Origin: Sphingomonas sp.
Lineage (GTDB): Bacteria; Pseudomonadota; Alphaproteobacteria; Sphingomonadales; Sphingomonadaceae
Direction of reading: 5' to 3'
Assembly: GCA_003248865.1 (NCBI GenBank)
Contig: QFPK01000003.1
Span: 62,001-126,000 of the forward strand
DNA: 64,000 nt
Within the stretch, counting starts at the first letter, position 1. Each line of letters begins with the position of its first letter. Positions 24,696 to 33,138 of this stretch are shown here, in pieces. Under the pieces are notes generated by a model. That model was given only the letters and a program-made list of their open reading frames with translations, did not search any database and was not told where the DNA came from. A program made the translations under genes and the position numbers.

Positions 24696-25481
24696 ATGCG
24701 AGTGTTCGATTTCAACAGCGCTATCGCGCGGCTGCCGTCCGAAACCGTCGTCAACGGCCTGCGCGCGGGGACACATGAAGGGCCCAGCCATGAGGGCGTG
24801 ATGCGCGAGCATCATGCCTATCTGGAGGCCCTGCGCACCGCAGGGCTGGAGGTGACGCTGCTACCCCCACTGCCGGAATTTCCCGATTCGATGTTCGTGG
24901 AGGATCCGGCGCTGGTATTTCCCGAAGGCGCGATCCTGCTGCGCCCCGGCGCGCCCAGCCGCGAGCGGGAAGCTGCACATCTGGCCGCAGCATTGTCCGA
25001 ACGCTTTGATGAGGTGCTGGACCTGCCCGAAGGCCATGCCGATGGCGGCGACGTGCTGCTGACGCCAGACACGGTGTTCATCGGCCTGTCCGCCCGCACC
25101 GACGAAGCCGGGGCCAGGGCGCTGATCGGACAGCTCGCCAGGCTGGGCTACAAGGGGGAAATCGCCCACACGCCGCCCGGAACCCTGCACCTGAAGACGG
25201 CCTCGTCCCTGATCGATGAGGAAACCGTGCTCGCCACCGCTGCGTTGGCTTCTACGGACCTGTTCAAGGGCTTCCGTGTGCTGACCGTGCCCGATGGCGA
25301 GGAAGGCGGCGCCAATGTGCTGCGCGCCAACGAGCATGTGCTGACCGGCAACCGCTACCCCCGCACGCTGGAGATGCTGGACAGGTTCGGCGCCCGGCTG
25401 ATCCCGCTGGAAGTCGAGCAGATCAGCCGGATCGACGCCGGATTGACCTGCATGTCGCTGCGGTGGTGGGATCAAGCCTGA
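24696..25481 (+). CDS. Dimethylarginine dimethylaminohydrolase-type amidinohydrolase
   Basis: A 261-residue enzyme of the guanidino-group-modifying superfamily. The substrate-binding region FPDSMFVEDPALVF, GGDVLLTPDTVFIG, the catalytic histidine in GTLHLKTASSLI and the nucleophilic cysteine in the C-terminal GLTCMSLRW match DDAH (dimethylarginine to citrulline plus dimethylamine). The length fits bacterial DDAH. No arginine transporter or deiminase genes are adjacent. It converges with tatC. Confidence 0.9.
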   Translation: MRVFDFNSAIARLPSETVVNGLRAGTHEGPSHEGVMREHHAYLEALRTAGLEVTLLPPLPEFPDSMFVEDPALVFPEGAILLRPGAPSREREAAHLAAALSERFDEVLDLPEGHADGGDVLLTPDTVFIGLSARTDEAGARALIGQLARLGYKGEIAHTPPGTLHLKTASSLIDEETVLATAALASTDLFKGFRVLTVPDGEEGGANVLRANEHVLTGNRYPRTLEMLDRFGARLIPLEVEQISRIDAGLTCMSLRWWDQA

Positions 25482-25493
25482 GTCGGAAGAACC

Positions 25494-26285
25494 TCAGCCC
25501 TGTTCTGCGGGCTCGTCCTGCGTGGCCGGCAATGTTTCCGCGCCGTTGCGACGCTCGGTGAAACGGATGGTGATCAGGCTGATCTCATAGAGCAGCACAA
25601 GCGGGATCGCGAGCAGCAGTTGCGACACCACATCCGGCGGTGTGAAGATTGCGCCGATGACGACCGCGACGACGATGAAGTAGCGGCGGAAGGCCACCAG
25701 CTGTTCGCGCGAAACGATCCCGGCCCGGTTCAGCAGCACCAGAAGCACCGGCAGCAGGAAGGCGACGCCGAAGGCGAACAGGAACTGCATGATGAAGCTG
25801 AGATACTGCCCGACGGAGGGCAGCGCCTCCTGGCTGACGCCGCTGTTGCCGAGATCGCCCTGGAAGCCGAGCAGGAACTTGAGCGCGGTGGGGATGGCCA
25901 CGAAATAGGCGAAGCTGGCCCCCGCCGCGAACAGGAAGGGGGTTGCGGCCAGGAAGGGCAGCAGCGCGGTCTTTTCCTGCCGGTAGAGCCCCGGTGCCAC
26001 GAAGCGCCACATCTGGGTGGCGACGACGGGGAAGCTGAGCATCAGCGCGCCGAAGAAAGCGACGCGCACCTTCACGAAAAAGGCCTCGAACACCTGCGTG
26101 AAGATCACCTTATCCTGCCCCGCGGCCGCCAGCGGGCGGACGAGCAGGGCGAAAATCTGTTCGGCGAACGCGAAGCAGATGAAGAAGGCGATCAGGATGG
26201 CGCCGATGGACCAGAGCAGGCGGCTGCGCAGCTCGATCAGATGATCGATGAGCGGAGCTTTCGAATCGTCGATATCGGGGATCAT
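25494..26285 (-). CDS. tatC: Twin-arginine translocase subunit TatC
   Basis: A 263-residue six-helix inner-membrane protein that binds the twin-arginine signal. The N-terminal LIDHLIELRSRLL and FTQVFEAFFVKVRVA, FIMQFLFAFGVAF and IFTPPDVVSQLLLAIPL are typical TatC regions. Its ATG overlaps the tatB stop by four bases. It is last in the scpB-tatA-tatB-tatC cluster. Confidence 0.97.
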   Translation of the reverse strand: MIPDIDDSKAPLIDHLIELRSRLLWSIGAILIAFFICFAFAEQIFALLVRPLAAAGQDKVIFTQVFEAFFVKVRVAFFGALMLSFPVVATQMWRFVAPGLYRQEKTALLPFLAATPFLFAAGASFAYFVAIPTALKFLLGFQGDLGNSGVSQEALPSVGQYLSFIMQFLFAFGVAFLLPVLLVLLNRAGIVSREQLVAFRRYFIVVAVVIGAIFTPPDVVSQLLLAIPLVLLYEISLITIRFTERRNGAETLPATQDEPAEQG

Positions 26286-26641
26286 GGCAGCGGCCGTTCA
26301 GCAGGCGGAGTCTCTGCGGCCGGTTCCACCGCTGTGGCTTCGGGCGCTGCAGGCGCTACGTCTGGCACCGTTTCCGGTGCGGTTTCAGGTGCGGGGTCCG
26401 CCACGGCCGGGGTTTCCGCCATGATCTTGCGGTTATGCTCCGCCCACTGCTTTTCCATTTCCTCCAGCTCGGCCTGCCGCATCATCTCATCGAAGCCGGA
26501 GCGGAGGTGCCGCGTCATCGCGCGCGCCTTGCCGGTGTAACGTCCCACCGTGCGCAGGGCGTTGGGCAGATCCTTCGGGCCGATCACGACCAGCGCGACG
26601 ACCGCGATCAACAGCAGCTCGGTTCCGCCGATCTCGAACAT
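26282..26641 (-). CDS. tatB: Sec-independent translocase protein TatB
   Basis: A 119-residue TatB. The N-terminal helix MFEIGGTELLLIAVVALVVI is followed by GPKDLPNALRTVGRY, the conserved hinge and amphipathic helix. The tail is Ala/Pro/Glu-rich and unstructured. It partners TatC in signal recognition. It overlaps tatC (ATGA) and follows tatA by 21 bases. Confidence 0.96.
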   Translation of the reverse strand: MFEIGGTELLLIAVVALVVIGPKDLPNALRTVGRYTGKARAMTRHLRSGFDEMMRQAELEEMEKQWAEHNRKIMAETPAVADPAPETAPETVPDVAPAAPEATAVEPAAETPPAERPLP

Positions 26642-26662
26642 GTCAGGTTGCAGTCAGGCGCC

Positions 26663-26890
26663 TCAGCGGGGCGCCTGATCCTGCGCAGGAGCAGGTTGCG
26701 GCGCGGCCTGCTGCGTCACCTGTGCCGGCGGCGGCGTGTTGATCGCGGCCTCTTCCTCGGCCAGACCCTTCTTGAAGCTCTTGATGCCCTTCGCCAGGTC
26801 GCCCATCATCTCCGAGATGCGGCCCTTGCCGAAGAGGAGCATGACGACGAGGGCCACGATAACCCAGTGCCAGATGCTCATGCTGCCCAT
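26663..26890 (-). CDS. tatA: Sec-independent translocase protein TatA
   Basis: A 75-residue TatA with one N-terminal helix (SIWHWVIVALVVMLLFGKG) and an amphipathic helix with the FGKGRISEMMGDLAKGIKSFK pattern, then a Pro/Gln/Ala tail. It forms the translocation pore with TatBC. The start may be the first ATG (26890) or the one three codons later. Confidence 0.96.
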   Translation of the reverse strand: MGSMSIWHWVIVALVVMLLFGKGRISEMMGDLAKGIKSFKKGLAEEEAAINTPPPAQVTQQAAPQPAPAQDQAPR

Positions 26891-26937
26891 GGTTTCAAAC
26901 TCCCGGTATCGCGCCGAACAGGCGCCAGAACGCCTAT

Positions 26938-27534
26938 CTAGTCGCTTGAAGGCTCCGGCGCCAGTGCGGCCCCGTCCCCGTCATCCTCCGCATCATCTTC
27001 CGCTGCGTCGGGCAGAGGCTCCAGCAGGCCGGCCGCCTTCAGTTCCGCGAGGCCCGGCAGATCCCGCCGTGTCTCCAGCCCGAAATGGGCCAGAAAGGCC
27101 GGCGTCGTCGCATATTGCATCGGCCGCCCCGGCGTGTCGCGCCGCCCGGCCGGCCGGATGAAACCCGCCTCCATCAACGTGTCCAACGTGCCCCGCGCCG
27201 TCTGCACACCCCGGATCTCCTCGATCTCGGCGCGGGTGACAGGCTCATGATAGGCAATGATCGCCAGCGCCTCCTGCGCGGCCCGGCCCAGCTTCTTCGG
27301 CACATCCCGCGCCCGCTCCAGCACGGTCGCGCAATCCGGCGCGGTCTGGAACAACCAGCGCCCGCCGCGCTGCACCAGATTGATCCCGCGCGGGGCATAA
27401 TCCGCCACCAGCGCCTCGATCGCGGCGCCCAGATCGCCTTCGCCCGCATAGGTGCGGATGTCGGCGGGCGTCAGTGGTTCGGCGGCTGCGAACAGCACGG
27501 CCTCCACCTTGCGGGCATAGTCGTCAGTGGACAT
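26938..27534 (-). CDS. scpB: Segregation and condensation protein ScpB
   Basis: A 198-residue ScpB, the winged-helix kleisin-complex partner of SMC and ScpA. KVEAVLFAAAEPLTPADI, LGRAAQEALAIIAYHEPVTR and the RGVQTARGTLDTLMEAG region are diagnostic. The tail is acidic. AAGG lies seven bases before the ATG. In sphingomonads scpA normally precedes scpB directly; here a palindromic repeat and prfB occupy that place, so scpA is not in the expected position. Confidence 0.95.
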   Translation of the reverse strand: MSTDDYARKVEAVLFAAAEPLTPADIRTYAGEGDLGAAIEALVADYAPRGINLVQRGGRWLFQTAPDCATVLERARDVPKKLGRAAQEALAIIAYHEPVTRAEIEEIRGVQTARGTLDTLMEAGFIRPAGRRDTPGRPMQYATTPAFLAHFGLETRRDLPGLAELKAAGLLEPLPDAAEDDAEDDGDGAALAPEPSSD

Positions 27535-27550
27535 CGGCGAGCCTTGGATT

Positions 27551-27778
27551 GAGGGGGCTCTGCCCCCTCAAACTCCCCTGGCAGGGAAATGATTTCCCTG
27601 CACCCTCGACATGGGGAGTGATCGTATGACTTGCGCTGACGGTTGGATTCAATGCCTGAGGCGCAAGCTCGTTCCAGCGCCGCAGGCAATCGATACTCGT
27701 CGCGCGCGTGCGTTTGGAGTGAGAGCACAGCGCCAATGTTGAGGGTGCAGGGAAATCATTTCCCTGCCCGCCGGAGGC
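27551..27778. repeat. Modular palindromic repeat, copy C
   Basis: A 228-bp element between scpB and prfB. Both ends carry the GCAGGGAAAT/ATTTCCCTGC palindrome with a flanking CACCCTC, in inverted orientation. The right end is the same as copy A (CCCGCCGGAGGC then an A-run). The left end starts with a different palindrome, GGGGGC/GCCCCC, shared with copy D. The central GCCTGCGGCGC hairpin is partly degenerate. It accounts for nearly all of the 263-bp scpB-prfB gap. Confidence 0.85.
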
Positions 27779-27797
27779 AAAAAAACCGCCCGCACCC

Positions 27798-28926
27798 CTA
27801 ATCGACATCGTCGACATCGACCTTCTCGCCGGTGACCTTCTGGCTCAGCGAGGCGGCCATGAACGGGTCCAGCGCGCCATCCAGCACGTCGCCCGGCGAG
27901 GTGCTGGTGACGCCGGTGCGCAGGTCTTTCACCAGCTGGTAGGGTTGCAGCACGTAGGAGCGGATCTGGTGGCCCCAGCCGATGTCGGACTTGGTGGCGT
28001 TCACCGCGTTCGCCTCGGCTTCGCGGCGTTGCAGTTCGGCTTCGTAGAGGCGGGCGCGCAGCATCTTCCAGGCGGTGGCGCGGTTCTTGTGCTGGGATCG
28101 CTCTGTCTGGCACGAGACCACGATGCCGGACGGCAAGTGGGTGATGCGCACGGCCGAATCGGTGGTGTTGATGTGCTGGCCGCCTGCGCCGGAGGCTCGA
28201 TAGGTGTCGATCCGGCAGTCGGATTCCTTGATGTCGATCTCGATGGAATCGTCGATTTCGGGATAGACCCACACGCTGGAGAAGCTGGTGTGGCGCCGGG
28301 CGGAGCTGTCGTAGGGGCTGATCCGCACCAGCCGGTGCACGCCGGATTCGGTCTTGGCCCAGCCGAAGGCGCCGTCGCCTTTCAGCAGCATGGTGGCGGA
28401 TTTGATCCCGGCCTGCTCGCCTGCGTTGTAATCGATCAGCTCCACCTTGAAGCCGCGACGTTCGCCCCAGCGCATGTACATGCGCTGCAGCATCTCGGCC
28501 CAGTCCTGGCTTTCGGTGCCGCCGGCGCCGGAGTTGATTTCGATGAAGGCGTTCAGCCCGTCGGCTTCGCCCGACAGCAGCGCCTCGACCTTGTCGCGCT
28601 CGGCGCGCGTTTCCAGTTCGGCGAGCGCGGCCACGCCTTCGTCGGCCAGCGCCTCGTCGCCTTCCATTTCGGCGAGTTCGATCAGCTCCACCGTGCCTTG
28701 CAGCTCGGCTTCGATCTTCTTCGTGGCGGTGATGGCTTCATCCAGCTTGCGCCGTTCGCGCATCAGTTCCTGGGCGGCCTTGGGATCGTTCCACAGCGCG
28801 GGGTCTTCCGCGCGGTGGTTCAGCTGATCGAGTTTCTGAAGGGCGCGATCCCAGTCAAAGAAACCTCCTCAGCAGGGCAAGGGCCTGCTCGATTTTGTCG
28901 ATATGGTTCTGGGCTTCTGCACGCAT
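27798..28926 (-). CDS. prfB: Peptide chain release factor 2, with programmed +1 frameshift
   Basis: RF2 of 375 residues, releasing peptides at UGA and UAA. Translation starts at ATG 28926 (MRAEAQNHIDKIEQ) and reaches an in-frame TGA at 28855-28857. The sequence AGGAGG TTT CTT TGA C is the classical autoregulatory slippery site, and a +1 shift at CTT gives ...LDWDRALQKLDQLN. The peptidyl-transferase motif is SGAGGQHINTTDSA. The stop-codon tripeptide is SPY in LVRISPYDSSARRH, where E. coli has SPF. It lies 12 bases after the POT transporter gene on the same strand. Confidence 0.97.
28855..28869 (-). promoter_or_regulatory. RF2 autoregulatory frameshift signal
   Basis: On the minus strand this reads AGGAGG, TTT, CTT, TGA. 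The Shine-Dalgarno-like AGGAGG sits three bases before CTT, the standard spacing that promotes the +1 slip when RF2 is scarce. This makes RF2 synthesis self-limiting. Confidence 0.95.
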
Positions 28927-28938
28927 GATGGCCGCCGT

Positions 28939-30309
28939 TTAGGGGGCAGGGGTGGCGTCCGGCAAGCCCTTTCCTGCGTGCCCGCGGTTCCACAGCAGCA
29001 GGCGGAACAGCAGGAAGCCGACGCCCGCCGCCACGGCCAGCCCGGCATGCAGCAGCCAGAAGGCCGCCGGTTCCATGGTGGAGAACAGCCCGCCGATCCG
29101 GCCTACCAGAAAGTTCCCGGCTGAGAGCGACAGATAATAGATGCCGATCACGGTGGCGTTCAGCGGTGCGGGGGCGACGCGGGCGAACAGAGCCAGCGAC
29201 ACCGGCATGATGTGCGCGAAGCCGATGGAGTTCAGCACATGGAACAGCACCGGCAGCGCCAGCCCGATCTTCTGGCCATCGGCCTGCGTGCTCGCGGCGA
29301 ATGCCAGCACCAGCATGCCGGCCATGCTGAACCCGCAGCCGATCAGGATCTTGCCCAGCTCGTCCGGCTCCTTGCGGGTCCGGCTCCACCAGCGCCAGAA
29401 TAGCGCCACGCCCGCCAGGAACGAGACGGAGACGATGGCATCCAGCGTGACCAGCCAGGTGGTGGGAAGTGTGGTGCCGCCGAACTGCAGATCGAAGGCG
29501 CCGTCGCCCCACAGCAGATAGGCGTTGAAGATCTGGTTGTTGGGGATGATGGCGATGGCCAGCACCGGGATCAGCGCCAGCAGGCCGGCGGTCTGCTTCC
29601 ATTCGGCGGGCGTCAGCTTTGGCCCGGGTTCCCCACGCACGCGCACCGGGTCTGCGGGCAAATGCTTCTGCCCGGCGATATAGATGCCAAGGCCGATCAG
29701 CATGCCGATGCCGGCCGCGCCGAAGCCCCAGTGCCAGCCCACCGTTTCCCCCAGCGTGCCGACGATCAGCGGCGAGGCGATCACCCCGGCATTGATGCCC
29801 AGATAGAAGATCTGGAAGGCATCAGCCCGGCGATTGTCATCCGGGCCGTAAAGCCCGCCGACCTGGCTGGCGATATTGCCCTTGAACAGGCCCGTGCCGA
29901 CGATCAGGCACAGCAGCGCCAGCAGGAATGCCGGCTCGAACGCCATCAGGAAATGACCGACCGCCATGGTGATCGCGCCCAGCAGCACGGTGCGGCGTTT
30001 GCCCAGCCAGCGGTCCGCGATAAGGCCGCCGGCGATGGGGGTGAGATAGACGAGGCTGGTGTAGAGCCCGAAGATGGAGCTGGCGAGCGGCTGCCCCTCC
30101 AGCCCGCCCAGGAAGCCCTGCAGCTGCGACAGCCCCCAGACGCGCTCGAAATTGCCGGGCAGCAGCAGATACTTCACCATATAGAGCACGAGCAGCGCCT
30201 GCATCCCGTAATAGGAAAAGCGCTCGAACGCCTCCGAAAAGGAGAGGTAGCCGAGGCCCTTGGGGTGGCCCAGGAATGCCCGGTCGTTCCGGTTCGCGTC
30301 GCCGCCCAT
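28939..30309 (-). CDS. POT family proton-dependent peptide transporter
   Basis: A 456-residue POT/PTR transporter with about 12-14 membrane helices. The family motif FSEAFERFSYYGMQALLVLY (ExxERFxYY) is in helix 1, and GTGLFKGNIASQVGGLY and FYLGINAGVIASPLIVG follow. These carriers import di- and tripeptides with protons. It lies between mrcA (17 bases) and prfB (12 bases) on the same strand and is likely transcribed with them. Peptide uptake next to a penicillin-binding protein could serve murein peptide recycling, but the position may be chance. Confidence 0.9.
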   Translation of the reverse strand: MGGDANRNDRAFLGHPKGLGYLSFSEAFERFSYYGMQALLVLYMVKYLLLPGNFERVWGLSQLQGFLGGLEGQPLASSIFGLYTSLVYLTPIAGGLIADRWLGKRRTVLLGAITMAVGHFLMAFEPAFLLALLCLIVGTGLFKGNIASQVGGLYGPDDNRRADAFQIFYLGINAGVIASPLIVGTLGETVGWHWGFGAAGIGMLIGLGIYIAGQKHLPADPVRVRGEPGPKLTPAEWKQTAGLLALIPVLAIAIIPNNQIFNAYLLWGDGAFDLQFGGTTLPTTWLVTLDAIVSVSFLAGVALFWRWWSRTRKEPDELGKILIGCGFSMAGMLVLAFAASTQADGQKIGLALPVLFHVLNSIGFAHIMPVSLALFARVAPAPLNATVIGIYYLSLSAGNFLVGRIGGLFSTMEPAAFWLLHAGLAVAAGVGFLLFRLLLWNRGHAGKGLPDATPAP

Positions 30310-30325
30310 GCTCAGCTTTCCGTGC

Positions 30326-32824
30326 TCAATAGATGCCGCCTTGCTGCCGCAGGAAGTCGCTGTCGGATTTCACCCGGGCCTTGGGTTGCACCGGTTGCAG
30401 GGCCTTCAGGTCATCGGCCGTGCGGTAGATGCGGCGCGGCTCGCTATCGGCCTTGAAGGCTTCCCAGATCACGGCTGACTTGGGGTCTGCCGAGGGCCAG
30501 GTGCCATAGACGCGGCGGCCCGAGCGGCGGTCGATCCGCACCATGCGCACACCGGCAGGCGCCAGGAAGGGCATGGGTTCCTGCGGATTGTCCTTGTAGG
30601 CCTCGGTATAGAATTGCCGCCAGATGGGGGCCGCGAAGGTGCCGCCCTGCAGGCCGCCCAGGTTCCGGGGCTTGTCGTGCCCGATATACAGGCCCGCCAC
30701 CATGTTGGGGGTGCCGCCCACGAACCACACGTCCTTCGGCCCGGTGGTGGTGCCGGTCTTCCCGGCGATGGGCACGTCCAGAGAGCGGAGGACGGCCGCC
30801 GTGCCGCGCTGGACCACACCCTCCATCATATGCGTGGTCTGATAGGCGGTGCGGGCGTCCATCACCTGCCGCCGCGTGTCGCGCGGGCGGGGCATCGCCT
30901 GCCCCTGCCAGCCGGCGGCGTTGCAATTCTCGCAGGGGCGGGGATCGGCGCGGTACAGCACCTTGCCGTTCCGGTCCTGCACCAGGTCGAACAGCACCGG
31001 CTCCACGCCCTTGCCGTTGTTCAGCAGAATGGAATAGGCGTTCACCAGCCGCATCGGCGTGGTTTCGCCCGCGCCCAGCGCGATGGCCAGCACCGGCTGA
31101 TAGGTGCCGATGCCCAGATCCTTCGCCAGCTTCACCACATTGTCCATGCCGCTGTTGTAGGCGATGCGGATCGTCATCAGGTTGCGCGATTGCTCCAGAC
31201 CCCAACGCATGGTCTGCGCCCCGGCATAGCCGCCGGAGAAGTTGCGGAAGCATTTCGTGCCCAGCGAGCGGGACTGATAGACGCAGTAAGGCGCATCCGA
31301 CACGATGGAGGCAGGCGTCATCCCATTGTCGAGGCCCGCTGCATAGACGAACGGTTTGAAGCTGGAGCCCGGCTGCCGCATCGCCTGCGTAGCCCGGTTG
31401 AAGCTGGAGCCCTTCACGTCGAAGCCGCCCACCATCGCCAGCACCCGGCCGGTCTGCGGTTCCTGCACCACCATCGCGCCCGACACTTCGGGGATCTGCC
31501 GCAGGCCATAGCTGCTGCCCGCAATCGGGGCGACGGGGATCACATCGCCGGGCTTCAGCTGCTGCCAGGCCGGCGCCCCGTTGCGCGCTCGCATGGCGTC
31601 TCCGTTCGCCATCCGGCCCTTGCTGCCGTCCGCGAAGCCCAGAGACATGCCGGAGCCGTCCTTGCCCAGCACGACCGCGATCTTCCATTCCGGCACGCCT
31701 GCGCCCACCGGCGCCACGCGCAGCCGACCTTCCCAGCCCTCGCCCAGTTCGATGGTGGCCGCCGGGCCGCGCCAGCCGCGCCCCGAATCATAACGCAGCA
31801 GGCCGTTGCGCAGCGCCTTCTCGGCCGCGGCCTGGATCACCGGATCGATGGTGGTGCGCACCCACAGGCCGCCCGCATAGACGCTGTTCGGCCCGCTTTC
31901 GGCGTCCTCGCCGAACTTGTCGATCAGCTGCCGCCGCACTTCCTCGATGAAATAGCCGCCGATCGCGGACTGCCGATTGGCGACTCCGCCCGTGGTCGTG
32001 ACTATGGGCGAAGCCTTCAGAGCCTGGACCTGTTGCTGTGAAAGAAAGCCGTTGTTGGCCATCTCCCCCAACACATAGTTCCGCCTGTCCATTGCGCGCT
32101 GATAGTTGGTGCGCGGGTTATAATTGGAGGGAGCTTTCAACAGCCCCGCCAGAAAGGCCGCTTCCTCGGCCCGCAGTTCGGTTGCGGGCTTGCCGAACCA
32201 GCTCTGCGACGCCGCCTCGATCCCATAGGCGTTCCGGCCCAGGAACACCTCGTTCAGATACAGCTCGAGGATCTGCTCCTTGGTAAACTGCTGCTCGATC
32301 CGCCGGGCCAGAATCGCCTCGCGCAGCTTGCGGCCGATGGTGACCTCATTGTTCAGCAGCAGGTTCTTCGCCACTTGCTGGGTGATGGTGGAAGCGCCCA
32401 CGGGTCGCTTGTCGCTGCCCAGCGATTCAATGTTCGTCAGCACCGCAGTCGCGATGCCGGCATAGTCGAGACCGCCATGGCTGAAGAAAGTCTTGTCCTC
32501 GGCAGACGTAACGGCCTGCACCACCACAGGTGGGATTTCGGTATAGGGTAGATAAATCCGCCGTTCCCGCGTGAAGCTGTGGAACGGGGCGCCGTCAACG
32601 CTGCGAAGGGTGGTCGGCAAGGGCGCCTGATAATTGGCAAGGCTCGCCGCATCCGGCAGCCCACGCCCCACCATCAGCCACAAAAGGAACAGCCCCGCCA
32701 GCCCCAGCAGCGCCAGGGTGCCAAGGACAATCAGGGTTTTGCGCGGCAGCCGCCCCACCATCGCCCGAACTCTGGCAAAAAAGCCCGGGGCAGGGGCATC
32801 GGCCTCGGGAGAGACGGCATCCAT
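30326..32824 (-). CDS. mrcA: Penicillin-binding protein 1A
   Basis: An 832-residue bifunctional class A PBP. The order is a cytoplasmic tail, one transmembrane helix (about residues 30-52), the glycosyltransferase domain (catalytic Glu in SAEDKTFFSHGG, then GASTITQQVAKNLLL) and the transpeptidase domain (SxxK in QPGSSFKPF, SxN in EQSRNLMTIR, KTGTT). It polymerises and cross-links peptidoglycan. The ATG at 32824 gives the short acidic tail typical of PBP1A. It is first in the mrcA-POT-prfB block. Confidence 0.96.
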   Translation of the reverse strand: MDAVSPEADAPAPGFFARVRAMVGRLPRKTLIVLGTLALLGLAGLFLLWLMVGRGLPDAASLANYQAPLPTTLRSVDGAPFHSFTRERRIYLPYTEIPPVVVQAVTSAEDKTFFSHGGLDYAGIATAVLTNIESLGSDKRPVGASTITQQVAKNLLLNNEVTIGRKLREAILARRIEQQFTKEQILELYLNEVFLGRNAYGIEAASQSWFGKPATELRAEEAAFLAGLLKAPSNYNPRTNYQRAMDRRNYVLGEMANNGFLSQQQVQALKASPIVTTTGGVANRQSAIGGYFIEEVRRQLIDKFGEDAESGPNSVYAGGLWVRTTIDPVIQAAAEKALRNGLLRYDSGRGWRGPAATIELGEGWEGRLRVAPVGAGVPEWKIAVVLGKDGSGMSLGFADGSKGRMANGDAMRARNGAPAWQQLKPGDVIPVAPIAGSSYGLRQIPEVSGAMVVQEPQTGRVLAMVGGFDVKGSSFNRATQAMRQPGSSFKPFVYAAGLDNGMTPASIVSDAPYCVYQSRSLGTKCFRNFSGGYAGAQTMRWGLEQSRNLMTIRIAYNSGMDNVVKLAKDLGIGTYQPVLAIALGAGETTPMRLVNAYSILLNNGKGVEPVLFDLVQDRNGKVLYRADPRPCENCNAAGWQGQAMPRPRDTRRQVMDARTAYQTTHMMEGVVQRGTAAVLRSLDVPIAGKTGTTTGPKDVWFVGGTPNMVAGLYIGHDKPRNLGGLQGGTFAAPIWRQFYTEAYKDNPQEPMPFLAPAGVRMVRIDRRSGRRVYGTWPSADPKSAVIWEAFKADSEPRRIYRTADDLKALQPVQPKARVKSDSDFLRQQGGIY

Positions 32825-33138
32825 CCCCCGCCTTTAGCGCGGCACGCCCGGTTCGCAAATGCCGGGATGCTCGGCTGGTCGCGACGTGCCGTTTTCTTTG
32901 TCGAGAGGATGGTAGTGGACTGCTGTCCTTCACCCCCTTGCCATGCCTCTCGCCGAAACTGTGACGACGGCCGTTGCATCTGCTTGCAGCGTCAGGAAGC
33001 CTCAGTTTCTGCAATTCACCTGCAGGCTCGTCCGGCCATGACTATTTCAATGATCCTGAACAGCAGAAGTACTATCCCCGGTCTCTTGCGCTCCAATTTC
33101 TCAACGCCGGATTTCAGAGATCCGTTGGGGCTTGATGT
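32825..33138. other. 314-bp gap with no recognisable gene
   Basis: This lies between the mrcA start and the metallopeptidase stop, both on the minus strand, so it must hold the mrcA promoter. I see no convincing coding frame, tRNA, repeat copy or terminator in it. Its composition is somewhat less GC-rich than its neighbours. Confidence 0.5.

Noticed and set aside
28855..28857. In-frame TGA in prfB as a sign of a pseudogene
   Set aside because: The AGGAGG TTT CTT TGA C context is the known RF2 programmed frameshift, and the downstream frame is intact.
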